Made by a program: the position numbers and the translations under genes
The notes under the pieces: model-generated
What the model was told of the DNA's origin: nothing
Seen by the model: the letters and a program-made list of their open reading frames with translations, nothing else
Databases searched by the model: none
From: Chryseobacterium oryctis
GTDB lineage: Bacteria > Bacteroidota > Bacteroidia > Flavobacteriales > Weeksellaceae
Length of the DNA stretch: 64,000 nt
NCBI RefSeq assembly: GCF_025971925.1
Contig: NZ_JAPDHV010000005.1
Span: 124,001 to 188,000, forward strand
Direction of reading: 5' to 3'
In this document: piece by piece, positions 55,841 through 64,000 of the stretch
Layout: the number at the start of each line of letters is the position of its first letter
Position numbering within the stretch: the first letter of the stretch is position 1

Positions 55841-56572
55841 ATGACTCCATTTATAGCAGAACTAATAGGAACAGCTCTTCTTATTTTATTAGGAAACGGC
55901 GTAGTAGCCAATGTTATTTTAAAAGATACAAAAGGTAACAATTCCGGTTGGATTGTAATAACCACAGCTTGGGCATTGGCAGTTTTCGTAGGTGTTACTG
56001 TTTCAGAACCAATCAGTGGTGCACATCTGAATCCGGCAGTAACGTTAGGATTAGCCACAGCAGGAAAATTTTCATGGGATTTGGTTCCATCATATATTGC
56101 AGCCCAAATGATTGGCGCAATGATTGGTGCTTTTTTAGTATGGCTTTTCCACAAAGACCACTTTGCCATTACAGAAGATGAAGGAGCAAAATTAGCTTGT
56201 TTCGGAACTGCACCCGCTATCAGAAAACCAACGTCTAACTTGATAAGCGAAATCATCGGAACTTTCGTTCTTGTATTTGTTATTTTCTATTTTGCTGAAC
56301 CAGCTCTTACATTGCAATCAGACCCTAATGCAAAAATAGGACTAGGAACAGTAGGAGCTCTACCTGTAACTTTTCTTGTTTGGGTAATCGGTTTGTCTTT
56401 AGGAGGAACTACAGGATACGCCATTAATCCCGCTCGTGATTTAGGTCCTAGAATTATACATGCAATTCTTCCGATAAAAGGAAGCAGTGATTGGGGGTAC
56501 GCCTGGATTCCTGTTATAGGTCCTATATTAGGAGCGATACTTGCAGCTTTGTTATTAGGAGCTTTAAGCTAA
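55841..56572 (+). CDS. glpF: aquaglyceroporin GlpF
   Basis: 243 residues, six helices plus two half-helices. The two NPA motifs are 'GAHLNPAVTLG' and 'YAINPARDLGPR'; the Asp after the second (NPARD) marks glycerol facilitators rather than water channels. Lies 24 bases after glpK. Confidence 0.96.
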   Translation: MTPFIAELIGTALLILLGNGVVANVILKDTKGNNSGWIVITTAWALAVFVGVTVSEPISGAHLNPAVTLGLATAGKFSWDLVPSYIAAQMIGAMIGAFLVWLFHKDHFAITEDEGAKLACFGTAPAIRKPTSNLISEIIGTFVLVFVIFYFAEPALTLQSDPNAKIGLGTVGALPVTFLVWVIGLSLGGTTGYAINPARDLGPRIIHAILPIKGSSDWGYAWIPVIGPILGAILAALLLGALS

Positions 56573-56586
56573 AAAACAATTATTCA

Positions 56587-57387
56587 ATGAAAAAAATATT
56601 AATTTCTTGTCTGGTTTTTCTAGGCATGGGTAATCTTTTTGCCCAAGAAATCACCGAACTTAATGAAGACAGCAGATTAGATTTCTCTGTAAACATTCAA
56701 AACAATCACCTTTGGAGAGGACTAATTATTACAGATAAACCTGTTGTAATGGGAAATCTTTCTTACGCTTTGGATAAAGATAAAAAATGGAAATTGGGAG
56801 TTTGGGGAGCATCTTCTTTAGCAGACGATAAAGATGGAACCCATTATAAAGAAATCAATTATTATATTCAATATTCGAACGGAAGATTTTATATCGGATT
56901 ATGGGATTTGTTCAACTCAAGAAACATCAATACCGAAGTTGCTTCTGAAGATATTTTCCATTATTCAAACCGAAGAACAGCTCACATTATAGATTTAAGA
57001 ACCAATTATACTTTTGGACCTTCTTTTCCATTAAATATTGAAGCAGATATCTTACTTTACGGAGGTGCAAATGCAGGTGAAGTTGTGTTAGAACCAGACG
57101 GCACTTATAAAAAGAACAAATATTCAACGTATCTACAAGCAAGTTATCCTGTCATTAAAGATAAAAAAGTAAACCTTGATGCTTTTGTAGGAGCAGGGTT
57201 TGCACTAAATGACAATAACTTTCTTTACGGAAACGAAAAAAACAGTTTTGACATCGTAAACGTGGGATTGAAAGCGAGTAAGTCTATCAAAATCACAGAC
57301 CACTACAATCTTCCCGTACATATGATGGTAATGTGGAATCCTTCAAACAAATTTGCAAGAATTCAATTAGCAGCGACAGTTTTCTAA
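56587..57387 (+). CDS. outer membrane beta-barrel protein of the glycerol operon
   Basis: 266 residues from the ATG at 56587, which gives a signal peptide (1-19, ending FAQ); a longer frame to 56491 overlaps glpF and lacks a signal. The mature part is alternating strands ('WKLGVWGASSLADDKD', 'YYIQYSNGRFYIGLWDLFN') and ends in Phe, the usual C-terminal barrel residue. It follows glpF by 14 bases, so it may form a channel for glycerol or its phosphodiesters in the outer membrane. This is inferred from the operon alone. Confidence 0.8.
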   Translation: MKKILISCLVFLGMGNLFAQEITELNEDSRLDFSVNIQNNHLWRGLIITDKPVVMGNLSYALDKDKKWKLGVWGASSLADDKDGTHYKEINYYIQYSNGRFYIGLWDLFNSRNINTEVASEDIFHYSNRRTAHIIDLRTNYTFGPSFPLNIEADILLYGGANAGEVVLEPDGTYKKNKYSTYLQASYPVIKDKKVNLDAFVGAGFALNDNNFLYGNEKNSFDIVNVGLKASKSIKITDHYNLPVHMMVMWNPSNKFARIQLAATVF

Positions 57388-57416
57388 ATATACATAACCC
57401 GTTAAAGCTAATATTT

Positions 57417-57446
57417 GCCATTCCTGATTAAAGGAGTGGCTTTTTT
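57417..57446 (+). terminator. terminator of the glp operon
   Basis: GCCATTCCT (57417-57425) pairs with AGGAGTGGC (57432-57440) with one T-G pair, loop of six, then six T (57441-57446). Confidence 0.9.
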
Positions 57447-57564
57447 ATTTAAAATTCACACATTTAATAGTGAAAATTATTTATTAAATTCTACCTTTAA
57501 ACAAAACTAATTACTTCATAAACCATTTTAAAATTTAAAGATATCTGAAATCAATCCAAGCGCA

Positions 57565-58542
57565 ATGAAAATATTTAGGTTTATATTATTTCTGTTTATT
57601 ATACAATCTTGCACATCAAAGGAAAATCACAACTACACCTTTTATTACTGGAAAACCAAATTAGCTTTGGACAAAACAGAAAAGGAGGCGTTGAATAAAG
57701 CCACAACTCCCTATTTATACACCAGATTTTTTGATGTAGATAAAATCGACGGAAAATTCCAACCTGTCGGAGTTATTATCAAAGACAAAAGTTTTGAAAC
57801 AAACAAACAAATTGTTCCGACTGTTTTCATTACCAACCGAACATTCCTTTATATCACGAAAGAAGAAATCACTTTTCTTGCGGAAAGCATTTATGATTTG
57901 ATTCAAAAAAAATCCGGAGAATATCAATTGAAAACCAACAACGAAATCCAAATAGATTGCGACTGGACAGCAGGGACTCGTGACGATTATTTTAAATTTT
58001 TAAAGGAATTAAAACGAATTTCAGGGAAAGAAATTACCAGTACACTTCGTTTGCATCAGGTAAAAGATAAAAACCAAGCGGGAATTCCTCCGGTAGAAAA
58101 AGTATATTTGATGTGCTACTCCACCTCCTCACCTTTGGAAAATTCTGATAAAAATTCAATTCTGGATATTAATATTCTAAAAAATTATCTTTCAAAAATT
58201 GAAGATTATCCTATCAAAAAAATTGAAGTTGCCTTACCAATATATTCTTGGGGAATTGTTACGAATCATCTAGGAAAACATCGATTAATAAATGCTTTAT
58301 CCAAAAAAGATTTAAACAATCCCAATTTTAAAAAAATATCTGAAAACGCAATCGAAATACAAAAAGACGGATTTTATTTCGGAAACTATCTCAATAAAGG
58401 ATTCAAAATAAAAGTTGAAGAAATTTCTGACGAACAACTTCAAGACGTTATCAATTTTTTAAATAAAAAAATGCTGCGTTACAATATTATTTATTATCAA
58501 TTAGATAGTAAATTTGTGAATAACCAGAATTTTATTTTTTAA
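57565..58542 (+). CDS. lipoprotein of unknown function
   Basis: 325 residues. Lipobox 'FIIQSC' puts the lipidated Cys at 16. The soluble part looks like an alpha/beta barrel ('TFYYWKTKLALDKTEKEAL', 'EIQIDCDWTAGTRDDYFKFLKELKRI', 'KVYLMCYSTSSP', 'KIEVALPIYSWGIV'). Acidic residues at strand ends recall glycosidase-like TIM barrels such as DUF3142. This is a weak fold-level guess. It precedes the 904-residue protein by 35 bases, probably in one unit. Confidence 0.65.
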   Translation: MKIFRFILFLFIIQSCTSKENHNYTFYYWKTKLALDKTEKEALNKATTPYLYTRFFDVDKIDGKFQPVGVIIKDKSFETNKQIVPTVFITNRTFLYITKEEITFLAESIYDLIQKKSGEYQLKTNNEIQIDCDWTAGTRDDYFKFLKELKRISGKEITSTLRLHQVKDKNQAGIPPVEKVYLMCYSTSSPLENSDKNSILDINILKNYLSKIEDYPIKKIEVALPIYSWGIVTNHLGKHRLINALSKKDLNNPNFKKISENAIEIQKDGFYFGNYLNKGFKIKVEEISDEQLQDVINFLNKKMLRYNIIYYQLDSKFVNNQNFIF

Positions 58543-58577
58543 AACATTATTAAAACTCAAAAAAAACATCATATTAT

Positions 58578-61292
58578 ATGAAAAAATACATTCTTTCATT
58601 TGCTGTTCTATCTCTTTTTTATACACAATCAGAGGCATGTGCTTGGTCTGACCCTGATTATGATTATTTTAATCTCTTCACACAGACTATTATTAAAGAC
58701 AAATCTTATTTACCATTTCTACATAGCTACTCAACAAGATTTTATGGAGATTACAACCCATCTTTAATTCCTGATGAAAATATAGAAGCATGGAAAAGAT
58801 ATTTTAATAACGAACTGAGCTATTCAGAAACATCATTTTTGGTCAACAAAATGAGTATGAATGATTTGAATAACCTAAAAAAAGGTAGTCCTAATAATCA
58901 GTTACTAAAAAAACTTGGTTTTGGTTTTTATCAAAAATATGCAGAAGGAATTGACTATCTTATTGAAGCGAAGTATCTGGAGCCTTTCATGAGAATCAAT
59001 TATGTCGAAAGTCCCGATTCTTTCTATTACGGAGGTGGAGGAAATGAAAAAAACGCTACTAATCTAGACTACAACAAAACAATCACTGCCCTAACATCAT
59101 TATACAACGCAGCCAAAAATCCGGAAATAAAACAGCGTTACGGTTATCAATTGGTTCGTTTTAACCATTATACAAGAAATTATGAAGCTGCTACAAAAGC
59201 TTTTAACACTTACGTTGCACCTATAAAATCTAAAGGAGCTCCATACATTATGGCTCTTGACCAATTGGCGGGTGCACAAAGAGGACTGGGAATGAACAGT
59301 GATGCCAACTGGAATTTCTTTCAGGTTTTCAAAGACAGTAAAAGTCGTAAAGAATCTGCTTTTATTTCAATGAAACTTTCAGACACTGCTTCTTTCAACA
59401 ACATTTTGAAAAGAGCTGGTACAGATGATGAAAAGAACATGGCTTATTTCCTTTTAGGATATGAAGATTTTACTAATCCTATTCCTTTGATGGAAAAAAT
59501 GTATGACATTAATCCCGATTCTGAAATTCTGAAAGTAATGGCAGCCAGAAGTATCAATGAATTGGAAAGAAGCTATCTTCCTACCTATTATTACACTTCC
59601 GAAGAAAACAACAAACCATCTGTACAGAATGAAAAAACAGGAGAAACAAATTCCGGTTCAACAGTTCCCCCAAAAAAAGAAGAGCTTTCTTTTTGGCAAA
59701 AAATTGTAAGATTTTTCAAAAATTTATTCGGAGGTTCAAAATCTGAAAGTGGAGAAATAGAGAACAAAGCCGACCAAAGTGATGACGAATTACTCAACAA
59801 CCCGAACAGAATACCTACTTATTCTAAAAACAACAATTATTATTGGTATGGAGACGAAAAACAAAAAGATTTCCTAGACGATTTAGAAAAATTTACCGAT
59901 AAAACAAAAGAAAAATCTAAAGACGAATTTTGGCAAATTGCAGATGCTTACCTGAAGTTTCTTAAAAAAGATTACAACGAAAGTTCGGAGATTTTAGACA
60001 ATATCAAAACAACCAATTCTGAATATGCTGAAGAAATCAAAAGAATGAAAGTTCTGAATGATATTGTTTCCCAGCCTAAAATCACTGCTGAATATGAAAA
60101 CCATTTAATGAAAAACTATTCGGAATATTTCATCGAAAAAGAAGTAAAAAAAGATACTGCAACTACTGATTACGATTTTTACGGTTCTGTTCCATCCACA
60201 GCAGATTTTCTAAAAGATGTTTTGGCAAACCGTTATTTTTTACAAGGCGAAGACGGAAAGTCGTTCTTAATGAACAATAAACTTTCTGACCTTCAGTACA
60301 ACCCCAACTCAAGCTTGGTAAAAAGTGTTGAAGATTTTTACAGAAAGCCTAATAAAACCCAGTTTGAGCAACAAATCATTGCTAAAAATATGGATTCGGT
60401 CGGAGATATTGATGCGTTCTTCAACGTAATTTATGGTGACAGAGCAATGAGGCTGACTGATTTTGAAAAAGCTAAATCTCACTACGAAAAAGCTCAAAAC
60501 TTCACAGGAATTCCAAGAGTTGATTATGATTGGAGCGATAACGCCCAAAAAATTACTCCCAGAAAATATGCAGCGACTGAATATAATGGTTTCAATAATA
60601 TTTCAAGCCTTATTTTCGGGCATAATGTATGGGAAAGTTTCCAAAGTTCACCAGACCAAAGTATGCAAGCGGAAGATTATTCTGCATTTCCGTTCATTAA
60701 AAACACTATGAATAAACTTGAATTAGCAAATGTTTTAATTCAACTGAAGAAAATAGGCAACGGAACGGACGAGAAAGCAGCAAAAGCAAACCAACTTATC
60801 GGAAATCTTCTTTATAACACATCTATTTTGGGATATTACAGAGAAGTTTTCGTGATGGATATTGATAATAGCAATGGAGGCAAATATGATTTTTGGAATA
60901 CAGACATAAAGAATCCGTATAAATATTACTACAAAAACTTCCTAAATACAACCTATATAGAACCTGATAATTTTGATTTAGCGATTAATTATTACAAAAA
61001 AGCTCTTCAGTATTCGAATAATAAAGAAGAAAAAGCGAGAGTTCTTTTCCAAATGGCGAGTGCCGAACAAGGAAAGTATTATCAATATGAAAGCAAAAAC
61101 CCTTCTAATATAGATTATTCTGACCCAAAATGGAGCGAAAAAACAGATGCATACCAGAAGCAACTGAATGACATTAAAAACCAAAAATACAGAACTTATT
61201 TCGCTCAGTTAAAAACTCAATATGCAGAAACAGAAACAGCAAAAAACTTAATGGGAAGCTGTTCCTATTTTGGATATTTTATGAAGAGATAA
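58578..61292 (+). CDS. large exported helical-repeat protein, unknown function
   Basis: 904 residues. The N-terminus (about 1-20, ending SEA before CAWSDPDYDYFNLF) is a signal peptide, with a Cys as first mature residue though the lipobox is weak. The body is rich in TPR-like helical pairs ('YKKALQYSNNKEEKARVLFQMASAEQGKYY', 'FEKAKSHYEKAQNF'). A Lys/Ser/Glu-rich region (about 340-395) contains a short hydrophobic patch. Aromatic-rich 'C-W-S-D-P-D-Y-D-Y' starts of this kind recur in Bacteroidota exported proteins. The partner lipoprotein is encoded just upstream. Confidence 0.7.
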   Translation: MKKYILSFAVLSLFYTQSEACAWSDPDYDYFNLFTQTIIKDKSYLPFLHSYSTRFYGDYNPSLIPDENIEAWKRYFNNELSYSETSFLVNKMSMNDLNNLKKGSPNNQLLKKLGFGFYQKYAEGIDYLIEAKYLEPFMRINYVESPDSFYYGGGGNEKNATNLDYNKTITALTSLYNAAKNPEIKQRYGYQLVRFNHYTRNYEAATKAFNTYVAPIKSKGAPYIMALDQLAGAQRGLGMNSDANWNFFQVFKDSKSRKESAFISMKLSDTASFNNILKRAGTDDEKNMAYFLLGYEDFTNPIPLMEKMYDINPDSEILKVMAARSINELERSYLPTYYYTSEENNKPSVQNEKTGETNSGSTVPPKKEELSFWQKIVRFFKNLFGGSKSESGEIENKADQSDDELLNNPNRIPTYSKNNNYYWYGDEKQKDFLDDLEKFTDKTKEKSKDEFWQIADAYLKFLKKDYNESSEILDNIKTTNSEYAEEIKRMKVLNDIVSQPKITAEYENHLMKNYSEYFIEKEVKKDTATTDYDFYGSVPSTADFLKDVLANRYFLQGEDGKSFLMNNKLSDLQYNPNSSLVKSVEDFYRKPNKTQFEQQIIAKNMDSVGDIDAFFNVIYGDRAMRLTDFEKAKSHYEKAQNFTGIPRVDYDWSDNAQKITPRKYAATEYNGFNNISSLIFGHNVWESFQSSPDQSMQAEDYSAFPFIKNTMNKLELANVLIQLKKIGNGTDEKAAKANQLIGNLLYNTSILGYYREVFVMDIDNSNGGKYDFWNTDIKNPYKYYYKNFLNTTYIEPDNFDLAINYYKKALQYSNNKEEKARVLFQMASAEQGKYYQYESKNPSNIDYSDPKWSEKTDAYQKQLNDIKNQKYRTYFAQLKTQYAETETAKNLMGSCSYFGYFMKR

Positions 61293-61307
61293 CTAAACAT
61301 TTTATAT

Positions 61308-61339
61308 AAAAAAAGGAATCGAATTGATTCCTTTTTTTT
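61308..61339. terminator. bidirectional terminator between converging genes
   Basis: GGAATC (61315-61320), five-base loop, GATTCC (61326-61331), extended by seven A on the left and eight T on the right. It ends the plus-strand 904-residue gene and the minus-strand PepSY gene. Confidence 0.9.
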
Positions 61340-61378
61340 GTTTTTGATAGAATATTTTAAAACATTTTAAGATTAAGT

Positions 61379-62587
61379 TTAACCTTTAATTTTTCTAAAC
61401 CTGTGAAACCAGAATATAAAACCTGTAATAGGCAACGAAAACCCAATCAAACATACGATAAAATAGAGAATAACACTTTTTAAGCCTAAAATTTCGCCTG
61501 TATGAAGTGGTTTTGCCAAAGATGTAAATTGTTTATTTAATGGCTTTTCTGAAAACAATTCTTTTGATTTAAAATTTCCTTTTTTATCAAAGGTAATTTC
61601 GTCAGGAAGCATTGCTCCCAACCAATTATCGGTGTTGATTTTAGTTACCACAAAACGCGGATTTTCTTTGTTCGGAAGTTCAAGCGTAGTCACAGCATTG
61701 TACGGAAGAATTTTATCTGATTTATCCAAAATTTCCTGTAATGAAACTATTTTTTCTTCCTTCAGTTGAGATTTCTCTTTCTGACGGCTCAACATATCAT
61801 TGAATATACTGTCAAAAGCATCAGAATCTTCCTTCGAATCTACTCCCGAAATATTGGATATTGAATCTCCTCCCAAAGAAACAATCAGCATATTTTTCAC
61901 CCAAGGATAGGTAATGTACAATCCTGTAACCGCCATGAAAAACAGAATAAGAAAGGTATAAAACCCCAGTGTATTGTGTAGGTCATAGTTTAATCTCTGG
62001 AATTTCCCGCTCCATTTAATTGTAAGCGCCTGTTTAAGCAACTTCAGTTTCTGAGGAATCCAAAGTACAAAACCCGAAAACAGAAGAACACAAAACATAA
62101 GTACTGCAACTCCATTTATTTGTCGTCCTACATTTCCCATCATCAAATTTCTGTGAATATCTAAAATCACTTCAAAAAAGCGACTCATACTTACATCTGC
62201 TGTTCCAAGGTCTTTTCCTGAATAAGGATTTATATAAACAGCTTTATCTAAACTATTTTGGCTATAGGAGACCACATAACTTCTGGATTTATCAACAGGA
62301 ATCGTAATACTTGTAAGTGTTTTGACTTCATCATTCAATTTCTTCTGAATGTATTCTGCGGACATCTTTTCACCTTTAGATTCTTTTACAAACACCTTGT
62401 CTTTATTAAGTAAATCCGTAATCTGATTTTTGAAAGCATATATACAGCCTGATAAACAAACTACAATAATCACAACTGAAGAAAGTAATCCCAGCCAAAG
62501 GTGAATCAATCCCATAATATACTTAAAGCGAGATTCGTTCTTTCTTTTTTTGCGGATGAGCGATTTTTTTAATCCTGAAACTTTCAT
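61379..62587 (-). CDS. PepSY-associated membrane protein (PiuB/FoxB-like)
   Basis: 402 residues from the ATG at 62587; an in-frame ATG at 62602 lies within the upstream hairpin zone. Four membrane helices (about 27-49, 152-172, 203-224, 366-388), with 'HLWLGLLSSVVIIVVCLSGCIYAF' and 'RLNYDLHNTLGFYTFLILFFMAVTGLYITYPW' typical of this family. It has two PepSY-like extracytoplasmic regions. Relatives assist reduction or release of iron from siderophores and lie by TonB receptors, as here. Confidence 0.88.
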   Translation of the reverse strand: MKVSGLKKSLIRKKRKNESRFKYIMGLIHLWLGLLSSVVIIVVCLSGCIYAFKNQITDLLNKDKVFVKESKGEKMSAEYIQKKLNDEVKTLTSITIPVDKSRSYVVSYSQNSLDKAVYINPYSGKDLGTADVSMSRFFEVILDIHRNLMMGNVGRQINGVAVLMFCVLLFSGFVLWIPQKLKLLKQALTIKWSGKFQRLNYDLHNTLGFYTFLILFFMAVTGLYITYPWVKNMLIVSLGGDSISNISGVDSKEDSDAFDSIFNDMLSRQKEKSQLKEEKIVSLQEILDKSDKILPYNAVTTLELPNKENPRFVVTKINTDNWLGAMLPDEITFDKKGNFKSKELFSEKPLNKQFTSLAKPLHTGEILGLKSVILYFIVCLIGFSLPITGFIFWFHRFRKIKG

Positions 62588-62604
62588 AACTATACTCAAC
62601 ATAA

Positions 62605-62635
62605 AAGCATTAAAGCAAATATTGCTTTAATGCTT
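62605..62635 (-). terminator. hairpin/terminator between the Spy-like lipoprotein and PepSY genes
   Basis: AAGCATTAAAGCAA (62605-62618) and TTGCTTTAATGCTT (62622-62635) form a perfect 14-bp stem with a three-base loop. On the minus strand TTTTAT follows. It ends 18 bases before the PepSY start, so it can reduce read-through from the receptor and lipoprotein genes. Confidence 0.8.
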
Positions 62636-62658
62636 ATTTTAATTAAATTCTATCATTA

Positions 62659-63282
62659 TTATTTTCTACCCTTGAACTGTTGATCTTTTACAAGATCCAA
62701 GAATATGGTGTACTGCTCCGGAGTAAGAACCTTTTTCACAGCTTCTTTTCTCTGATTGTCAAATTTTTCCCAATATTCTTTTGCTAGATCATTATTCCCA
62801 TGATACACATCATGTGCATCGTTAAAAGATTTTTCAAAAGCATCGTTTGCTGCATTCAACATTGCAAATTGATCATCTGAAAGTTGTAATTCTATTTTGA
62901 TTTTCTCCAGCAACTGATTGTTATATCTTGGTCTTTTTCTAGAGTTTTCATCTACAAATTTGTTGAATTTTTCCATCTGACCTGCATCAAGAATCTGTGT
63001 CATTTCCTGAGCTTGTTTATCTCTCAATTCCTCACTTTTAATACTCAAAGCAACGCGATCCATTTTACCTCCTTGCGCTTTTGCTGCTTCAAAGTTTTCT
63101 TTTTGAATTTTCTGATATTTTGCAACAATTTCGTCAAACTGTTTTTCTTTATCAGCCGCCAACTGAAGCTCTTTTTTTAATGGAGTGAAATCTATTCCTT
63201 TTCCTTTTTTGTCACCTCCTGAACATGCTGTAATCGCAATAGCAAATAACGAGAATAATATAAAATTTTTAATTTGTTTCAT
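62659..63282 (-). CDS. Spy/CpxP-like lipoprotein
   Basis: 207 residues. Lipobox 'AIAITAC' puts the lipidated Cys at about 20. The rest is helical with repeated heptad-like 'LQLSDDQFAMLNAANDAFEKSFNDA' and 'KKVLTPEQYTIFLDLV', like LTxxQ motifs of Spy/CpxP chaperone folds. Its place between a TonB receptor and the PepSY protein suggests an accessory role in the iron uptake system. Confidence 0.7.
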   Translation of the reverse strand: MKQIKNFILFSLFAIAITACSGGDKKGKGIDFTPLKKELQLAADKEKQFDEIVAKYQKIQKENFEAAKAQGGKMDRVALSIKSEELRDKQAQEMTQILDAGQMEKFNKFVDENSRKRPRYNNQLLEKIKIELQLSDDQFAMLNAANDAFEKSFNDAHDVYHGNNDLAKEYWEKFDNQRKEAVKKVLTPEQYTIFLDLVKDQQFKGRK

Positions 63283-63292
63283 TTTGAAAATA

Positions 63293-64000
63293 TTAGAATT
63301 TATAATTTAATTGTACGGCAAAATTTCTTGGTTGTATTTGGTCGATATACCCACCTCGGAAATATGAATTATAACCAACAGCATCAAATATATTGTTGAA
63401 AAACACTCTTATACCCAATCCTTTTTTAAATGCATAACCAACCTGAGCATCAACTGTTGTATATTCCTTCATCATGAATGGCTTTAAACCGGGAGTTACA
63501 CTATTTACGTGTGCTGAAGTATATGTAGATTGAGTCCATTCATCAACCGGTCTTTCTCCAACGTAATAAATACCTGCTCCAATATCCAATCCATTTAATA
63601 ATCCTTGATTGAACTTATAGTTTAACCATCCGTTTGCGGTATGCTTTGGAGCGTTCATTGGTGCTGAACCATTTACATAAGATGGACTATTTTGATATTG
63701 AGCATCTAAATAAGCCCAACCTGTCATAATTTGTAAGTTTGGTAAAATTCTACCAATTAATTCAACTTCAACTCCTTTTCTTTTTAAATTTCCAGCTAAG
63801 CCATAAAGAGTATTTTTATTCTCATCCACAATAGGTTGATAGTTTGAATCCAATACTTCATAAGAAAGATTATCTGTATTAATATTAAAATACGTTACAT
63901 TAAATCTTAATTTCTCTCCCAACCAATCTGACTTAATTCCAACTTCCCATTGTTTAGTTTTAGAAGCTCCAACATTTCCTCCGCTCAACAATATATTATT
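63293..64000 (-). CDS. TonB-dependent siderophore receptor, C-terminal part (cut by window edge)
   Basis: About 236 visible residues; the frame stays open to 64000. 'QWEVGIKSDWLGEKLRFNVTYFNINTDNLSYEV', 'RKGVEVELIGRILPNLQIMTGWAYLDAQY', 'APKHTANGWLNYKF' and the terminal 'RNFAVQLNYKF' are the last barrel strands of ferric siderophore receptors. The C-terminal Phe is the barrel assembly signal. It is the first visible gene of a unit with the Spy-like lipoprotein and PepSY protein. The plug domain and substrate lie outside. Confidence 0.92.
   Translation of the reverse strand, partial: NNILLSGGNVGASKTKQWEVGIKSDWLGEKLRFNVTYFNINTDNLSYEVLDSNYQPIVDENKNTLYGLAGNLKRKGVEVELIGRILPNLQIMTGWAYLDAQYQNSPSYVNGSAPMNAPKHTANGWLNYKFNQGLLNGLDIGAGIYYVGERPVDEWTQSTYTSAHVNSVTPGLKPFMMKEYTTVDAQVGYAFKKGLGIRVFFNNIFDAVGYNSYFRGGYIDQIQPRNFAVQLNYKF

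Noticed and set aside
55819..56256. 145-aa minus-strand ORF antisense to glpF
   Set aside because: glpF with both NPA motifs occupies the other strand.
56491..56586. Upstream extension of the glycerol-operon outer membrane protein
   Set aside because: It overlaps glpF by more than 80 bases and would bury the signal peptide; the ATG at 56587 gives a normal one.

Overview
The window comes from an AT-rich member of the Bacteroidota, class Flavobacteriia, most like a Chryseobacterium or another Weeksellaceae member. This is inferred from protein character and signals, not from a search. The signs are: promoters with the Bacteroidota -33 TTG / -7 TAnnTTTG pattern, start codons without Shine-Dalgarno sequences, an OmpA porin with thrombospondin type 3 repeats, an OMP_b-brl_3-type receptor, CtlX, and a Chryseobacterium-style double-glycine mini-precursor peptide. 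No tRNA, rRNA, CRISPR array, transposase, integrase or phage gene was seen; the region reads as chromosomal backbone with accessory islands.

Layout. 1-3.6 kb: membrane cluster (DUF4350 edge, DUF4129, multi-pass protein, SpoIIM-like) divergent from an RDD protein. 3.6-8.6 kb: acetyltransferase, glycosyltransferase plus LpxH-like phosphoesterase, YebC, OmpA porin, SmpB. 8.7-15.8 kb: ABC-F protein, recJ-nadD, DUF3817 protein, TonB-receptor-like barrel. 15.8-27.1 kb: a long minus-strand run with tiny gaps. It starts with two guanidine-modifying-superfamily enzymes (one is CtlX). These are followed by SpeD, a DUF4178 protein, a 65-aa protein, DUF350, a membrane-fused aminopropyltransferase and an FAD oxidoreductase. 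It ends with a membrane protein, a GH43/discoidin protein and a serine hydrolase. 27.4 kb: an unannotated 53-aa Cys-rich double-glycine peptide gene. 27.7-32.4 kb: gltA, eno, SulP transporter. 32.5-37.7 kb: a NarL-type two-component cluster with two intercalated membrane/lipoprotein genes and a two-gene outer-membrane unit whose promoter matches that of the regulator. 37.7-51.7 kb: the S10-spc-alpha ribosomal supercluster from rplC to rplQ, with secY, infA and rpoA, lacking rpsJ at its head. 51.8-57.4 kb: glycerol regulon (DeoR regulator, glpD, glpK, glpF, outer-membrane protein). 57.5-61.3 kb: lipoprotein plus a large exported protein. 61.4-64 kb: siderophore-type iron uptake (PepSY membrane protein, Spy-like lipoprotein, TonB receptor cut by the window edge).

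How the genes work together. The glp genes form a complete import, phosphorylation and oxidation route under a divergent repressor whose likely operator brackets the glpD -7 box. The SpeD/aminopropyltransferase/DUF350/DUF4178/oxidoreductase group looks like a membrane-bound polyamine-type modification module of unknown product and is the best candidate for an undescribed system. The double-glycine peptide has no maturation or export genes in view. The two-component region has a self-contained regulatory logic: two promoters share a palindrome and an identical 20-base spacing to a NAAATTTG box. Several ribosomal-operon junctions carry strong stem-loops, one with mutually exclusive pairing arms.
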